Assembly (NCBI RefSeq): GCF_019355055.1
Contig: NZ_CP048411.1
Span: 1,178,001 to 1,242,000, forward strand
Direction of reading: 5' to 3'
DNA: 64,000 nucleotides
Source: Pseudomonas sp. MTM4
Lineage (GTDB): Bacteria > Pseudomonadota > Gammaproteobacteria > Pseudomonadales > Pseudomonadaceae
The notes beneath the pieces are model-generated. The model made no database searches. It saw nothing but the letters and a program-made list of their open reading frames with translations, and was not told where the DNA came from. Position numbers and translations under genes: made by a program. The stretch's first letter is position 1; the number at the start of each line of letters is the position of its first letter. This document shows, piece by piece, positions 27,990 to 36,585 of the stretch.

Positions 27990-28904
27990 ATGCGCAAAGT
28001 GCTGATTACGGGCGTCACCGGTTTTACCGGCCGCTATATGGCAGAAGAGCTCGCAGCCCAGGGCTACGAGGTCCACGGCCTCAGCTATCGCCAACCCGTG
28101 GGCGAGCTGCCTACGGCTGTTTCAGCCATCCACTGCTGCTCGCTGAACGATGACGAGACGCTGCGAACCTTGCTGATGGAGATACGCCCGACCTATGTCG
28201 TGCATCTGGCAGCAGTCTCTTTCGTCGCGCATACCGATGCGGACGCAATCTACAACGCCAATCTGCTCGGCACTCGTCACTTACTCGAAGCGCTGCGCAC
28301 CTCAGCAACGAATCTTGAAGGCGTACTCCTTGCCAGCAGTGCCAATGTCTACGGAAACGCTACCGAGGGTGTTCTGCCCGAATCCGCCCCCTTTGCTCCA
28401 GCCAATGATTACGCGGTGAGCAAGGCAGCGATGGAGTTCCTCGCCGGGCTCTATCGCGGTCGTTTGCCGTTGATTATCAGCCGGCCATTCAATTACACCG
28501 GAGTCGGCCAGGCTGAACAATTTCTCATCCCAAAAATAGTCGCGCACATACGTCGCCGAGCCGAGGTCATCGAACTGGGCAACCTGGATATCGCGCGCGA
28601 TTTCTGTGATGTTCGCCAGGTCGTACAAGCCTATCGGCGACTGCTCGAAACGCCTGCCGCGATTGGCGAAACCGTCAATATCTGCTCAGGTTCTGCGTAT
28701 ACGCTTCAATATGTTCTGGAACAGGCGGCGGCCATCTCCGGTCACCTCTTGGACGTCAGAGTCAATCCAGCCTTCGTACGTAGTGCTGACGTGAAGAACC
28801 TGTTCGGCAGCAGAGCCAAACTGGACTCACTTATCGGCGATCTGCCCCAGCTTGAATTAAAAGACACGCTACGCTGGATGATCGAATACCCCACTGCTGA
28901 TTAA
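27990..28904 (+). CDS. rmd: GDP-4-keto-6-deoxy-D-mannose reductase
   Basis: A 304-residue short-chain dehydrogenase/epimerase. The NAD(P)-binding loop is ITGVTGFTGRYMAEEL near residue 6-21, and the catalytic Tyr-Lys pair is in NDYAVSKAAMEF. With Gmd it would yield GDP-D-rhamnose; GDP-fucose synthase and other epimerases are less likely given closer agreement with Rmd in length and in segments such as RPFNYTG. The ATG is preceded by GGAAAG. The substrate is inferred mainly from the adjacent gmd gene. Confidence 0.83.
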   Translation: MRKVLITGVTGFTGRYMAEELAAQGYEVHGLSYRQPVGELPTAVSAIHCCSLNDDETLRTLLMEIRPTYVVHLAAVSFVAHTDADAIYNANLLGTRHLLEALRTSATNLEGVLLASSANVYGNATEGVLPESAPFAPANDYAVSKAAMEFLAGLYRGRLPLIISRPFNYTGVGQAEQFLIPKIVAHIRRRAEVIELGNLDIARDFCDVRQVVQAYRRLLETPAAIGETVNICSGSAYTLQYVLEQAAAISGHLLDVRVNPAFVRSADVKNLFGSRAKLDSLIGDLPQLELKDTLRWMIEYPTAD

Positions 28905-29447
28905 TACCTGCTGCAAAACACAGAGAAACACCTGCCAGCTACGCTAGTGCTCGACGCCTACTGAACGACGCAGGTGCGATTCATAACCGCCATTGGCACC
29001 GATATGCATACGCACAGAATCAGCAGCAGCTCTGTCCAATTGATGATGGGCCTGTTCTAGACAGGTTCCAATGCCGTGCGCTACGCCTCTCTTTTTGTCA
29101 GCGCTTCATTTATGCGCATTGTCTTGAACCCCGCGTAAACGGAGCGGTCTATGGCTACTGTGAGCGGCAAAGCGTCTGTTTTCTCGGCCTGATGATGCGC
29201 TAGCGGTTAAGCGGAACCTATCACTGGCTCATCCGAAAAGTCTCACTTTGGAGTCGAGGAATTACACCAAGAGCTTTGCGGTAACGACACCGAGAGAAGC
29301 TGTTATTGAATTCGTTGTTATGCATTTTTCGAGGAAATCACCGCCGACAAATGGCAGACGAATCAATTTTCGCTCGCTCCTTAAGCAAAAAGTGAATCCC
29401 GCAGTTTCACTTCGTAAAAACAACTATTCCGTCAAGGATGAAGAACC
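28905..29447. other. Long low-GC interval upstream of the export gene
   Basis: This 543-base gap has no convincing gene; a 67-codon frame near its end has no family features. Its second half is clearly A/T-richer than the surroundings. A short inverted repeat, CCTGT and ACAGG with a TCTAG spacer, is at 29051-29065. The wza-type ribosome-binding site AAGGATG lies near its end. A separate promoter for the export gene is likely, or the gap is a scar of lost cluster genes. Confidence 0.5.
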
Positions 29448-30536
29448 ATGAAACCATTATTTGCTCTCGCTTTCTCTTCCGTGCTGGCGCTCCAAGGATG
29501 TGTGTTTTCGCCCGGCCAATACCTTGATCCAGATGAGTTCAAGGATGGCGCAAAATCGGAAGACGGTACGGTACAGCTCATTCGCATCACGCCTGACATT
29601 CTCAAGGGCGAACTGTCTTCCGACAGGGGCACGTCCAGCAAGCAAGAGCTGCTCGACTTCAAACCCGAGGCATATCGCATCGGCGCCAACGACCTTCTCT
29701 ACATCACCGTATGGGATCACCCTGAACTGACCGCGCCGTCCGGCCCGCAGCAGCAGCTCGATGCCAACGGTCGCCTGGTTCGTCCGGATGGCACTCTCTT
29801 CTACCCTTACATTGGCAACGTCAATGCTGCGGGCCGCACCATCGAAGAACTGCGGTCCGAAATCGCACGCCGCCTCGCCAATTACATTGACAGCCCACAG
29901 GTCGACGTCAGCCTGCTGCGCTACGGCAGCCAGCGCATCGTGCTCTCGGGCGCATTCAACACCGCCGGTGAAGTTCCGGTCACCACCGCGCCGATGACCA
30001 TCGTCCAGGCGATCGGCCAGGCGAGCGTCGACACCGAGAACGCAGATCTGTCCAGCCTGATGCTCAAGCGCGACGGCCGTGAGTACCTGCTGAACCTCGA
30101 CGACCTGAACCGCCCGGATTCTTGGTTGCATCAGGTCTATCTGAAGGACGGCGACCAGCTGCACCTGCCTTACAACGATCAGAAGAAGATTTACGTGTTG
30201 GGTGAAGTTACTCAACCGCAGGCTCTCAGCTTCAAGACAACGAGCTACAACCTGATGGATGCCATCGGTACTGCTGGCGGTATCCGTCAGGAAACCGCAG
30301 ACGGCGAAGCGGTATATGTCATCCGCGGCGCGGAAAACATCGCCACCGAGCAAGCCAAGGTCTTCCAGCTGAACGCCGAATCGCCAACCGCCTTTGCCTT
30401 GGCCAAGAGCTTCCCGCTCCAGCCACAGGACGTGGTATTCGTCGGTCCGGCCGGTATCACTCGTTGGAACCGCTTCATCACCCAGCTGCTGGGATCAGCA
30501 TCGGTCGTTGGGACTGGCGCAGCGTTCAACCGTTAA
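29448..30536 (+). CDS. Wza-type polysaccharide export outer-membrane lipoprotein
   Basis: A 362-residue lipoprotein with signal sequence ending in the lipobox LQGC (Cys about 18). A polysaccharide export domain follows, with YRIGANDLLYITVWDHPEL and DGTLFYPYIGNV, and then SLBB repeats (RIVLSGAFNTAGEVPVT, KIYVLGEVTQPQAL). The C-terminus has a hydrophobic amphipathic segment (RFITQLLGSASVV) suited to the outer-membrane barrel. It would form the exit channel for the polymer with the Wzc-type kinase. A strong terminator follows, marking the end of the EPS cluster. Confidence 0.93.
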   Translation: MKPLFALAFSSVLALQGCVFSPGQYLDPDEFKDGAKSEDGTVQLIRITPDILKGELSSDRGTSSKQELLDFKPEAYRIGANDLLYITVWDHPELTAPSGPQQQLDANGRLVRPDGTLFYPYIGNVNAAGRTIEELRSEIARRLANYIDSPQVDVSLLRYGSQRIVLSGAFNTAGEVPVTTAPMTIVQAIGQASVDTENADLSSLMLKRDGREYLLNLDDLNRPDSWLHQVYLKDGDQLHLPYNDQKKIYVLGEVTQPQALSFKTTSYNLMDAIGTAGGIRQETADGEAVYVIRGAENIATEQAKVFQLNAESPTAFALAKSFPLQPQDVVFVGPAGITRWNRFITQLLGSASVVGTGAAFNR

Positions 30537-30574
30537 TGACGTGACAAACACCAGGCTGGCAACAGCCTGAGCAC

Positions 30575-30613
30575 AAACCGCAGTCAGCCCGTTGGGCGGC
30601 TGCGGTTTTTTAT
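30575..30613 (+). terminator. Rho-independent terminator at end of EPS cluster
   Basis: AAACCGCAG pairs perfectly with CTGCGGTTT, with inner GCCC/GGGC pairing, followed by TTTATTT. It lies 39 bases past the export gene stop. Confidence 0.85.
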
Positions 30614-30673
30614 TTCCCCCATTTTCAGTCTCCGCAGATCGACGTTCATTATTCGTAGCCTGAAGGGTTACAA

Positions 30674-30692
30674 ATGCAACGTATTCGCATTA
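30674..30692 (+). promoter_or_regulatory. Fur-box-like operator upstream of TonB receptor
   Basis: ATGCAACGTATTCGCATTA agrees at 15 of 19 positions with the pattern ATGCAAATAATTCTCATTA common before Pseudomonas iron-receptor genes (pattern recalled). It lies 39 bases before the receptor start and suggests repression by Fur when iron is plentiful. Confidence 0.6.
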
Positions 30693-30731
30693 ACATCCGC
30701 ATCTCAATAATAAATGCAATTGGAGATGCTC

Positions 30732-32888
30732 ATGTCACGCCGCCCTGCCCTGCGTCCTCTCTTCGTGGCGTTGCGCACCGCCGGTCTAGTCCTGCCGGTC
30801 GTCTCCCTCAGCCCCGTTGCTTTGGCTCAATCAATGGATAGCGCCCCGGCAACAGACGCATCGGCGTTCGAGCTGCCGGCGCAGGAGGTTGTCTCCAGCG
30901 AGACCGAACGCGCTGACGGACCGGTCGAGGGCTATGTTGCGACACGTTCGGCGACAGGTACCAAGACTGACACACCGCTGCTTCTGGTCCCGCAATCGAT
31001 CAGCGTGATCACCGCCGATCGCATACAAGACCAAGGGGCGCAGACGCTGCAGGACGCATTGCGATACGTCTCTGGCGTACGCGGCGAAGCCTTTGGACTG
31101 GACGCTCGCGGCGACTCATCCAAAATTCGTGGCAGCACTCCGGTGCTCTATCTCGATGGTCTGCAACAGACCTTCGGCAGCTACACCAATACCCGCACAG
31201 ACCCATTCACCCTCGAACGCATCGAAGTGCTGAAGGGCCCGTCGTCGATGCTGTACGGACAAAGCCCCGTTGGCGGCCTGATCAACATGGTGAGCAAACG
31301 GCCGCGCGACGAGCAGCGTACAGAACTACAGCTTCAATACGGCAGCTACGACCGCAAACAAATCGCGATCGACAGCACCGGCCCGCTGAACGAGGAAGGC
31401 ACACTCCTGTATCGAGTCGTGGCGATCGCGCGTGATAGCGACTCGCAGGTCGATTACGTGGAAGACGATCGGCTGCTGCTGATGCCTTCGATTACCTGGC
31501 GCCCCACCGCCGACATCGAATGGACGTTGCTGGCGAACATACAGCGGGACGACAGCGGCTCCACCTCGCAGTTTCTCCCACACCGCGGCACCGTTCTCGA
31601 TGCGCCTTACGGACACTACGACACCGATCTGTTCGTCAGCGAGCCGGGATTTGACGAATACGATACCGAACAGATGGCGCTCACATCACAGCTAAGCTGG
31701 CGACTGAACGAAACCTGGACGCTGCGACAGAACCTGCGCTACCAGGAAAGCGAAGTCAGCTACCAGCAGATCTATGGCTGGCCACCGGTGCTCAACGCCG
31801 ATAACCGAACCCTTGATCGCATCTACCACGTAGCCAAACCAGAAGTTGACGTCTGGGTCGCCGATCACAATGCCCAGACCTTGTTCGACACCGGTCCGGT
31901 GCAGCACACGCTGTTGATTGGCGGCGACTACCAGCACGCCACCACCAACCGTAAACGAGCCGGCGGCGCGACCACAGCGCTGGATCTCTACGATCCGGTC
32001 TACGGCACCTTCGATCCCTCCGTTATCGATCTCACCGCCGACCCCGAGCAGACGGTCGCGCAACAAGGCCTTTATCTGCAGGATCAGCTCAAGTACGAAC
32101 GCTGGATGCTGACGTTGGGGCTGCGCAAGGACTGGGTCGACAACCGCACCGAAGGCGGTACACGGCAGAAGGACGATGCCGTCACCGGACGGGTTGGACT
32201 CACCTATCTCTTCGAAAACGGAATCGCGCCGTACATCAGCTACAGCGAATCCTTCCAACCAATCGTTGGCCTGAACACCTCGACCGGCGAGCCCTACAAG
32301 CCGCTGGAAGGAGAACAGTGGGAGTTGGGGATCAAATATCAGCCAGTCGATAGCAACAGTCTGTACACCGCCGCGGTGTTCGATCTGCGCGAACAGAATC
32401 GGCAGATGCCCGATCCGAACGATCCATCGAATACGGTCCAGACAGGCGAAACGCGCACGCAGGGCCTCGAACTGGAGGCGATGGTAGCCGTCCGCCCTGA
32501 CTGGGATTTGATTGCGACCTACACCCATCTCAACACCGAAGTACTCAAGGGAACACCGCGCGAGGAAGGCGCTCGCCTGGCAACGATCCCGGAAGACATG
32601 GCCTCGCTCTGGTCCCAGCATCGTTTCGAACTCTTTGGCGTTCCCGGCTTCAGCGCAGGCGCCGGTGTGCGCTACGTCGGGGCGAGCTGGGATGGCACCG
32701 ACACGCTGAAAACGCCATCCACAACCCTGTTCGACGCCATGCTCGGCTACCGCTATCAGGACTGGGCGTTCACGGTCAACGCTACCAACCTGGAAGACGA
32801 AACCTACTACACCAGCTGCTTGTCGCGCGGTGACTGCTTCCTCGGCAGTCGCCGGACGGTGGTCGGCACCGTCAGCTACAGCTTCTGA
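30732..32888 (+). CDS. TonB-dependent siderophore receptor
   Basis: A 718-residue outer-membrane receptor. A signal peptide ends near VALAQ, and the plug domain holds LLVPQSISVITADRIQDQG and RGSTPVLYLDGLQ. The barrel follows and ends with the terminal Phe of VVGTVSYSF, as outer-membrane proteins do. The layout is that of ferric-siderophore (FhuA/FpvA-like) receptors. No N-terminal signalling extension is present, so it does not drive a sigma/anti-sigma pair. It heads an operon with DUF3649, PepSY and DUF3325 genes behind a Fur-like box. The ligand is unknown. Confidence 0.93.
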   Translation: MSRRPALRPLFVALRTAGLVLPVVSLSPVALAQSMDSAPATDASAFELPAQEVVSSETERADGPVEGYVATRSATGTKTDTPLLLVPQSISVITADRIQDQGAQTLQDALRYVSGVRGEAFGLDARGDSSKIRGSTPVLYLDGLQQTFGSYTNTRTDPFTLERIEVLKGPSSMLYGQSPVGGLINMVSKRPRDEQRTELQLQYGSYDRKQIAIDSTGPLNEEGTLLYRVVAIARDSDSQVDYVEDDRLLLMPSITWRPTADIEWTLLANIQRDDSGSTSQFLPHRGTVLDAPYGHYDTDLFVSEPGFDEYDTEQMALTSQLSWRLNETWTLRQNLRYQESEVSYQQIYGWPPVLNADNRTLDRIYHVAKPEVDVWVADHNAQTLFDTGPVQHTLLIGGDYQHATTNRKRAGGATTALDLYDPVYGTFDPSVIDLTADPEQTVAQQGLYLQDQLKYERWMLTLGLRKDWVDNRTEGGTRQKDDAVTGRVGLTYLFENGIAPYISYSESFQPIVGLNTSTGEPYKPLEGEQWELGIKYQPVDSNSLYTAAVFDLREQNRQMPDPNDPSNTVQTGETRTQGLELEAMVAVRPDWDLIATYTHLNTEVLKGTPREEGARLATIPEDMASLWSQHRFELFGVPGFSAGAGVRYVGASWDGTDTLKTPSTTLFDAMLGYRYQDWAFTVNATNLEDETYYTSCLSRGDCFLGSRRTVVGTVSYSF

Positions 32889-32911
32889 TGGACGGATATC
32901 GGAGTCAGCAA

Positions 32912-33208
32912 ATGACTACACTCGCATCGTCCCGCCTTGCCAATCTGGCCGGGCGTATTTCCGCCGCGCTTTTTGGTGGCTATGCGTTAGCCTATGGTTT
33001 CACGGCATTTTTCTCTGTGTATCTGCCGTTACCGCGTCCTGACCGGGTCGTGACGGCCAGCCTGCTCTGCTTCGCCGTCTGGGTCGCAGCGGTCATCTAC
33101 GCCTTCGCCGCTCGTAGCGCCCTCGCCGCCTGGTTGCTGATCGCCGTGCTGGCCGCTCTCTTGCTCCTCGGCGCGTACTTACCCGTCGAATGGAGGACCC
33201 GGCCATGA
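32912..33208 (+). CDS. DUF3649 iron-uptake membrane protein
   Basis: A 98-residue inner-membrane protein with three hydrophobic helices, matching DUF3649, a family found almost only in siderophore operons. GGAG precedes the ATG by eight bases; an upstream ATG overlapping the receptor stop is possible and would add eight residues. Its stop overlaps the PepSY gene start (ATGA). Its biochemical role is unknown. Confidence 0.8.
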   Translation: MTTLASSRLANLAGRISAALFGGYALAYGFTAFFSVYLPLPRPDRVVTASLLCFAVWVAAVIYAFAARSALAAWLLIAVLAALLLLGAYLPVEWRTRP

Positions 33209-34737
33209 CGCTTCGTCAATCCATGGCCGGGCTGCACACCTGGGGCGGGCTGCTGCCCAGTTGGTTGCTGTTCGTGATCATCTTCGCCGGCACGCTGACC
33301 TGTTTCGACAAGGAGCTTGAACGCTGGATGCGGCCAGCCCTGCATACGACTGCAGCAACCGCGATGACCGCTACTGACGTCGGCAACTGGGTGCAAGCAA
33401 ACGTGCAGGCACCTCTGCATGCCTATTGGCTGCACGGCCCGACCGAACGCGAGCCATACTGGCGGCTGGGCTGGGAAGAAGATGAATCCGGGACCCGCGG
33501 TCGCGTCGCATTCGATCCTCGCACCGGGCGGCCCATGCCCGAAACAGTCGGTGGCGAGTTTTTCTTCACACTGCATTACAACCTGCACGCCGGAACGATC
33601 GGCATGTACATCGTTGGCCTGGCCGGCATGTTCATGCTGGTGGCGCTGGTGTCGGGCATCATCGTGCATCGCAGGATATTCAAGGACTTCTTCACCCTGC
33701 GTCCACAAGCGAACGGCCAACGCGCCTGGCTCGACGCGCATAACCTGTTCGGTGTCATCGGCCTGCCCTTCCATCTGATATTGGCGTACACCGGTGTGGC
33801 GGTGTTCGTTGCATCCTACATGCCCGCCGGGGCGATGGTGGCGTACGGAGGCGACCCTCTCGCCTTTTACGAAGAGGTGCAGGGCGGCTATCACCGCAAC
33901 GAACTGAACCAGCCACCGGGTCAGTTCGCCCCGCTAGAGACGCTGCTGACCGACGCCCGCGAGCGTTGGAATGGCGCAGAGATCGGTTGGATCATCGTCG
34001 AGCATCCGTCCGATGCATCCGCCGTGGTCAGCGTGCGTCGCTTCGATCCATCGCGCATCGGCTCGCCACAGGACGCCCTGAGTTACGACGCATTCACCGG
34101 CGAGCTTCTTCATCAGCAGCAGGCTCCGGCCGGCTATCGCGCCTACATATGGCTGGTGGGACTGCACATGGCGCAATTCGGCGGGCATATCGTGCGGCTG
34201 CTATACGGCATGCTCGGGCTGGCCGGCTGCGCCATGCTGATTGCCGGCACTGGCGTATGGCTACGCAAGCGCGAGGGACGGCAGATTCGAGGCATCGAAA
34301 TCGTGCGTGCGCTCAACGGCGCGGTGTTCTTTGGCATGCCTATCGCCTCGCTCGCATTGCTGTGGGCGAATCGTCTCCTACCCGACACATTGGCTGAGCG
34401 TGGCGCTGCCGAGGCCTGGTGCTTCTCCCTGGCCTGGCTGGCCGTCGCGGTGTTCGCCTACCTGAGTCGTCGGCAACCGCTCGGACTGTCTCGCCGGCTA
34501 TCCGCCTTGCTGGCAATACTCGCGCTGGGCCTGCCGCTGCTTAACGGCCTGACGACACCGGAGGGGCATCTTCTGGCAAGCCTCGCGCGCGGGGAGCTGA
34601 TGCTGGCGGGTATCGATGCAGTGTTGTTACTGGTCGGCAGCCTATGTGCCTGGTACTCGCTTAGCAGTCCACAAACGAAGAAATCGGCACGCGAGGAGAC
34701 ACGCCCGGCTACTCGGCAACAGGAGTTAGCTCCATGA
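33205..34737 (+). CDS. PepSY-associated membrane protein (putative iron reductase)
   Basis: A 510-residue inner-membrane protein with the PepSY_TM layout: a first helix (LLPSWLLFVIIFAGTLTCF), a periplasmic region, and three or more later helices. Conserved His residues in helices and loops (for example LHYNLHAGT and HNLFGVIGLPFH) could bind haem, and proteins of this type can reduce ferric siderophores at the inner membrane. The final part adds extra helices and a basic tail. It overlaps both neighbours by four bases, so the operon is translationally coupled. Confidence 0.85.
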   Translation: MTLRQSMAGLHTWGGLLPSWLLFVIIFAGTLTCFDKELERWMRPALHTTAATAMTATDVGNWVQANVQAPLHAYWLHGPTEREPYWRLGWEEDESGTRGRVAFDPRTGRPMPETVGGEFFFTLHYNLHAGTIGMYIVGLAGMFMLVALVSGIIVHRRIFKDFFTLRPQANGQRAWLDAHNLFGVIGLPFHLILAYTGVAVFVASYMPAGAMVAYGGDPLAFYEEVQGGYHRNELNQPPGQFAPLETLLTDARERWNGAEIGWIIVEHPSDASAVVSVRRFDPSRIGSPQDALSYDAFTGELLHQQQAPAGYRAYIWLVGLHMAQFGGHIVRLLYGMLGLAGCAMLIAGTGVWLRKREGRQIRGIEIVRALNGAVFFGMPIASLALLWANRLLPDTLAERGAAEAWCFSLAWLAVAVFAYLSRRQPLGLSRRLSALLAILALGLPLLNGLTTPEGHLLASLARGELMLAGIDAVLLLVGSLCAWYSLSSPQTKKSAREETRPATRQQELAP

Positions 34738-35063
34738 TCCTGCTCGCATTCGCACTGGCCTACCTGGCCATGCTGGCACTCTGCCTGGCAATGGCTCGAC
34801 ACCATCGAGCGGTGTACAACACCGCGCCGACACCCAGACGACAGCGCTGGCTGCGTGCCACAGCGTCCGGGCTGTTACTCGGCGCAGCTCTGCTGAATAC
34901 CGCATCGTCAGGATTAGCGATTGGCTTGGTGATTGCGCTGACACAGCTGATGCTTGCCGGCCTGGTGGTCAGCCTGACGCTCGCATGGCGTCAGCGGTGG
35001 GCCGCGCCACTCGGCGCCCTGCTCGGTGTGATTGGAATGTTGTCAGCGATCAGCGGCGGCTAG
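34734..35063 (+). CDS. DUF3325 membrane protein
   Basis: A 109-residue inner-membrane protein with three hydrophobic segments and a His-containing region (AMARHHRAVYN) after the first. It matches DUF3325, which usually follows PepSY_TM and DUF3649 genes in siderophore operons. The start overlaps the PepSY gene stop (ATGA). A strong terminator follows at 35113. Its function is unknown beyond the iron-uptake context. Confidence 0.78.
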   Translation: MILLAFALAYLAMLALCLAMARHHRAVYNTAPTPRRQRWLRATASGLLLGAALLNTASSGLAIGLVIALTQLMLAGLVVSLTLAWRQRWAAPLGALLGVIGMLSAISGG

Positions 35064-35112
35064 CGGAATCCAACGAGACATGGGAGTGCCGGTTGAACCG
35101 ATGCGACATAAA

Positions 35113-35153
35113 GCCTTCAGCCCGGGTACTAATCCTGGGCTGAAGGCATTTTG
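35113..35153 (+). terminator. Rho-independent terminator of the iron-uptake operon
   Basis: GCCTTCAGCCC pairs perfectly with GGGCTGAAGGC across a 13-base inner region that partly pairs, followed by ATTTTG. It closes the TonB-receptor operon. Confidence 0.8.
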
Positions 35154-35253
35154 ACCCCTTCGATCTATACCGGCAGATAAACGAACCGACAACAATCTCA
35201 TTGCTTCGCCTGTGATGTACGGAGCCAATCCATCATGAACAGGAGAGATTCCA

Positions 35254-36297
35254 GTGACTCGTATGACTCCTCTCGCAGCAGCATTGCTGCTGGCGGCAAG
35301 CGGCAGCGTCATAGCCAGCGAACACATCGCCGAAATAAGCCAGACCGGCATCAACAATGTCGCGGAGCAGCAACAGAGCGGCGGGCTGCAACGCTCTTAC
35401 ATCACGCAAAACGGTACCGAGAACAGCGCACTAACCGAGCAGACCGGTATCAACGACCAAGAAAGCGAGGCGAGCATCGACCAGGTGGGCTCGCTGAATT
35501 CGGCCACTGTCTATCAGATCCATGGCGACCGGTCGGGCATGGCCAGCATCGAGATCCATCAAACAGGCGTCTCAAACAGCGCTCAGGTGGAGCAACGTGA
35601 ATACCTCGGCGAGTTGTCATCGACCGCGACGGTTCACCAAGAGGGCACCGGCAATCGTCTCGACGCAACGCAGACTTGGGTGGGCAACCAGCTCGACGCG
35701 GTGTCGGTGGGGCAGGACAACGTCATCCATGTGGACCAATCAGGCTTTAGCACGGCGGACCTGCAACAGCGGGGAAGCGATAACCTGGTGCAACTACAAC
35801 AAGTAAGCTTCGGCATTGGCGGTGGTTTTGCCGTGGTCGATCAGGACGGTACCGCCAACCAAGCAGACATCTATCAGGTTTCCGGTCGCTACCCTGCCGG
35901 AGACGTTTTCCTACAGCAAATCGGCGATGCCAACATTGCGGAGATCTCTTCCGGCGATGGTTACAGCGTCCTGGATTATCGCCAGCAAGGCGTTGGAAAC
36001 GAGCTATATGCGTCCTTCGGCGGACAGGGCTCAAGCATTACTGGCTATTCGGAGGGCGACTATAACTTTGTCGATATTGCCCAAGTGGGCGACGACAACA
36101 GCATTGAGATTGCCCAACTTGGCTCTGACAACCGGATCGAAGCCTACCAAGGGTTCCATGCTCACGACGCGTTGATCAACCAGACGGGGCACGGGAACCA
36201 AGCGTCCCTTTGGCAGGATACGCTGACGTATACCACCAACTCCGCCAGCATTATCCAGAACGGAAATGGCAACATCGCCAACGTCACTCAGCGATAG
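35254..36297 (+). CDS. Secreted curlin-repeat protein (orphan amyloid-like)
   Basis: A 347-residue exported protein. A signal peptide ends near SVIAS (about residue 21), and the rest is built of degenerate curlin-type repeats. I count 14 units of the form Q-x-G-x-x-[N/D], for example QTGINN (30), QNGTEN (52), QVGSLN (77), QTGVSN (103), QEGTGN (129) and, near the end, QNGNGN, often followed by Ala and a Gln a few residues on. CsgA has only five longer repeats. A GTG start is taken because AGGAGAG lies six bases upstream; an ATG nine bases later is possible. No csgE, csgF, csgG or fap genes are present. Function in fibre formation is inference. Confidence 0.75.
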   Translation: MTRMTPLAAALLLAASGSVIASEHIAEISQTGINNVAEQQQSGGLQRSYITQNGTENSALTEQTGINDQESEASIDQVGSLNSATVYQIHGDRSGMASIEIHQTGVSNSAQVEQREYLGELSSTATVHQEGTGNRLDATQTWVGNQLDAVSVGQDNVIHVDQSGFSTADLQQRGSDNLVQLQQVSFGIGGGFAVVDQDGTANQADIYQVSGRYPAGDVFLQQIGDANIAEISSGDGYSVLDYRQQGVGNELYASFGGQGSSITGYSEGDYNFVDIAQVGDDNSIEIAQLGSDNRIEAYQGFHAHDALINQTGHGNQASLWQDTLTYTTNSASIIQNGNGNIANVTQR

Positions 36298-36320
36298 GCA
36301 CATCCCAACGGCGAGCCGAT

Positions 36321-36353
36321 CCTGCCCGTGCGCCACGGACGCGCATGGGCAGG
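36321..36353 (+). terminator. Hairpin after the curlin-repeat gene
   Basis: CCTGCCCGTGCG and CGCATGGGCAGG pair over 12 bases with one G-T pair, 23 bases past the stop. No T-run follows, so the strength is uncertain. Confidence 0.45.
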
Positions 36354-36585
36354 GCCTGAACAGAGCGAGATTTCTTGAAGCCTGCCAGGTCGCTCATTTA
36401 CTCGGACACTTCCCGCGCCTAAGCCGCCCTTGCGCGCAGCTCTCCTGATAAACTTGCGCGCATTCCAAGCGGCTTATCTGGCCGCCTCATCAGCTTTTTG
36501 AGCTGAAATAGCCTCTGGTACATCACGTTCCTAGACGCTAAAAATTACCCAGTCATCAAGTACCTATTCAACACTCCGGAACCCG

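Noticed and set aside
28993..29013. TGGCAC-like sigma-54 promoter
   Set aside because: The spacing between the GG and GC elements is one base too short.
29248..29451. 67-codon frame before the export lipoprotein gene
   Set aside because: No ribosome-binding site and no domain; more likely part of the leader.
31692..32621. 309-codon frame on the minus strand
   Set aside because: Antisense shadow of the TonB receptor gene.
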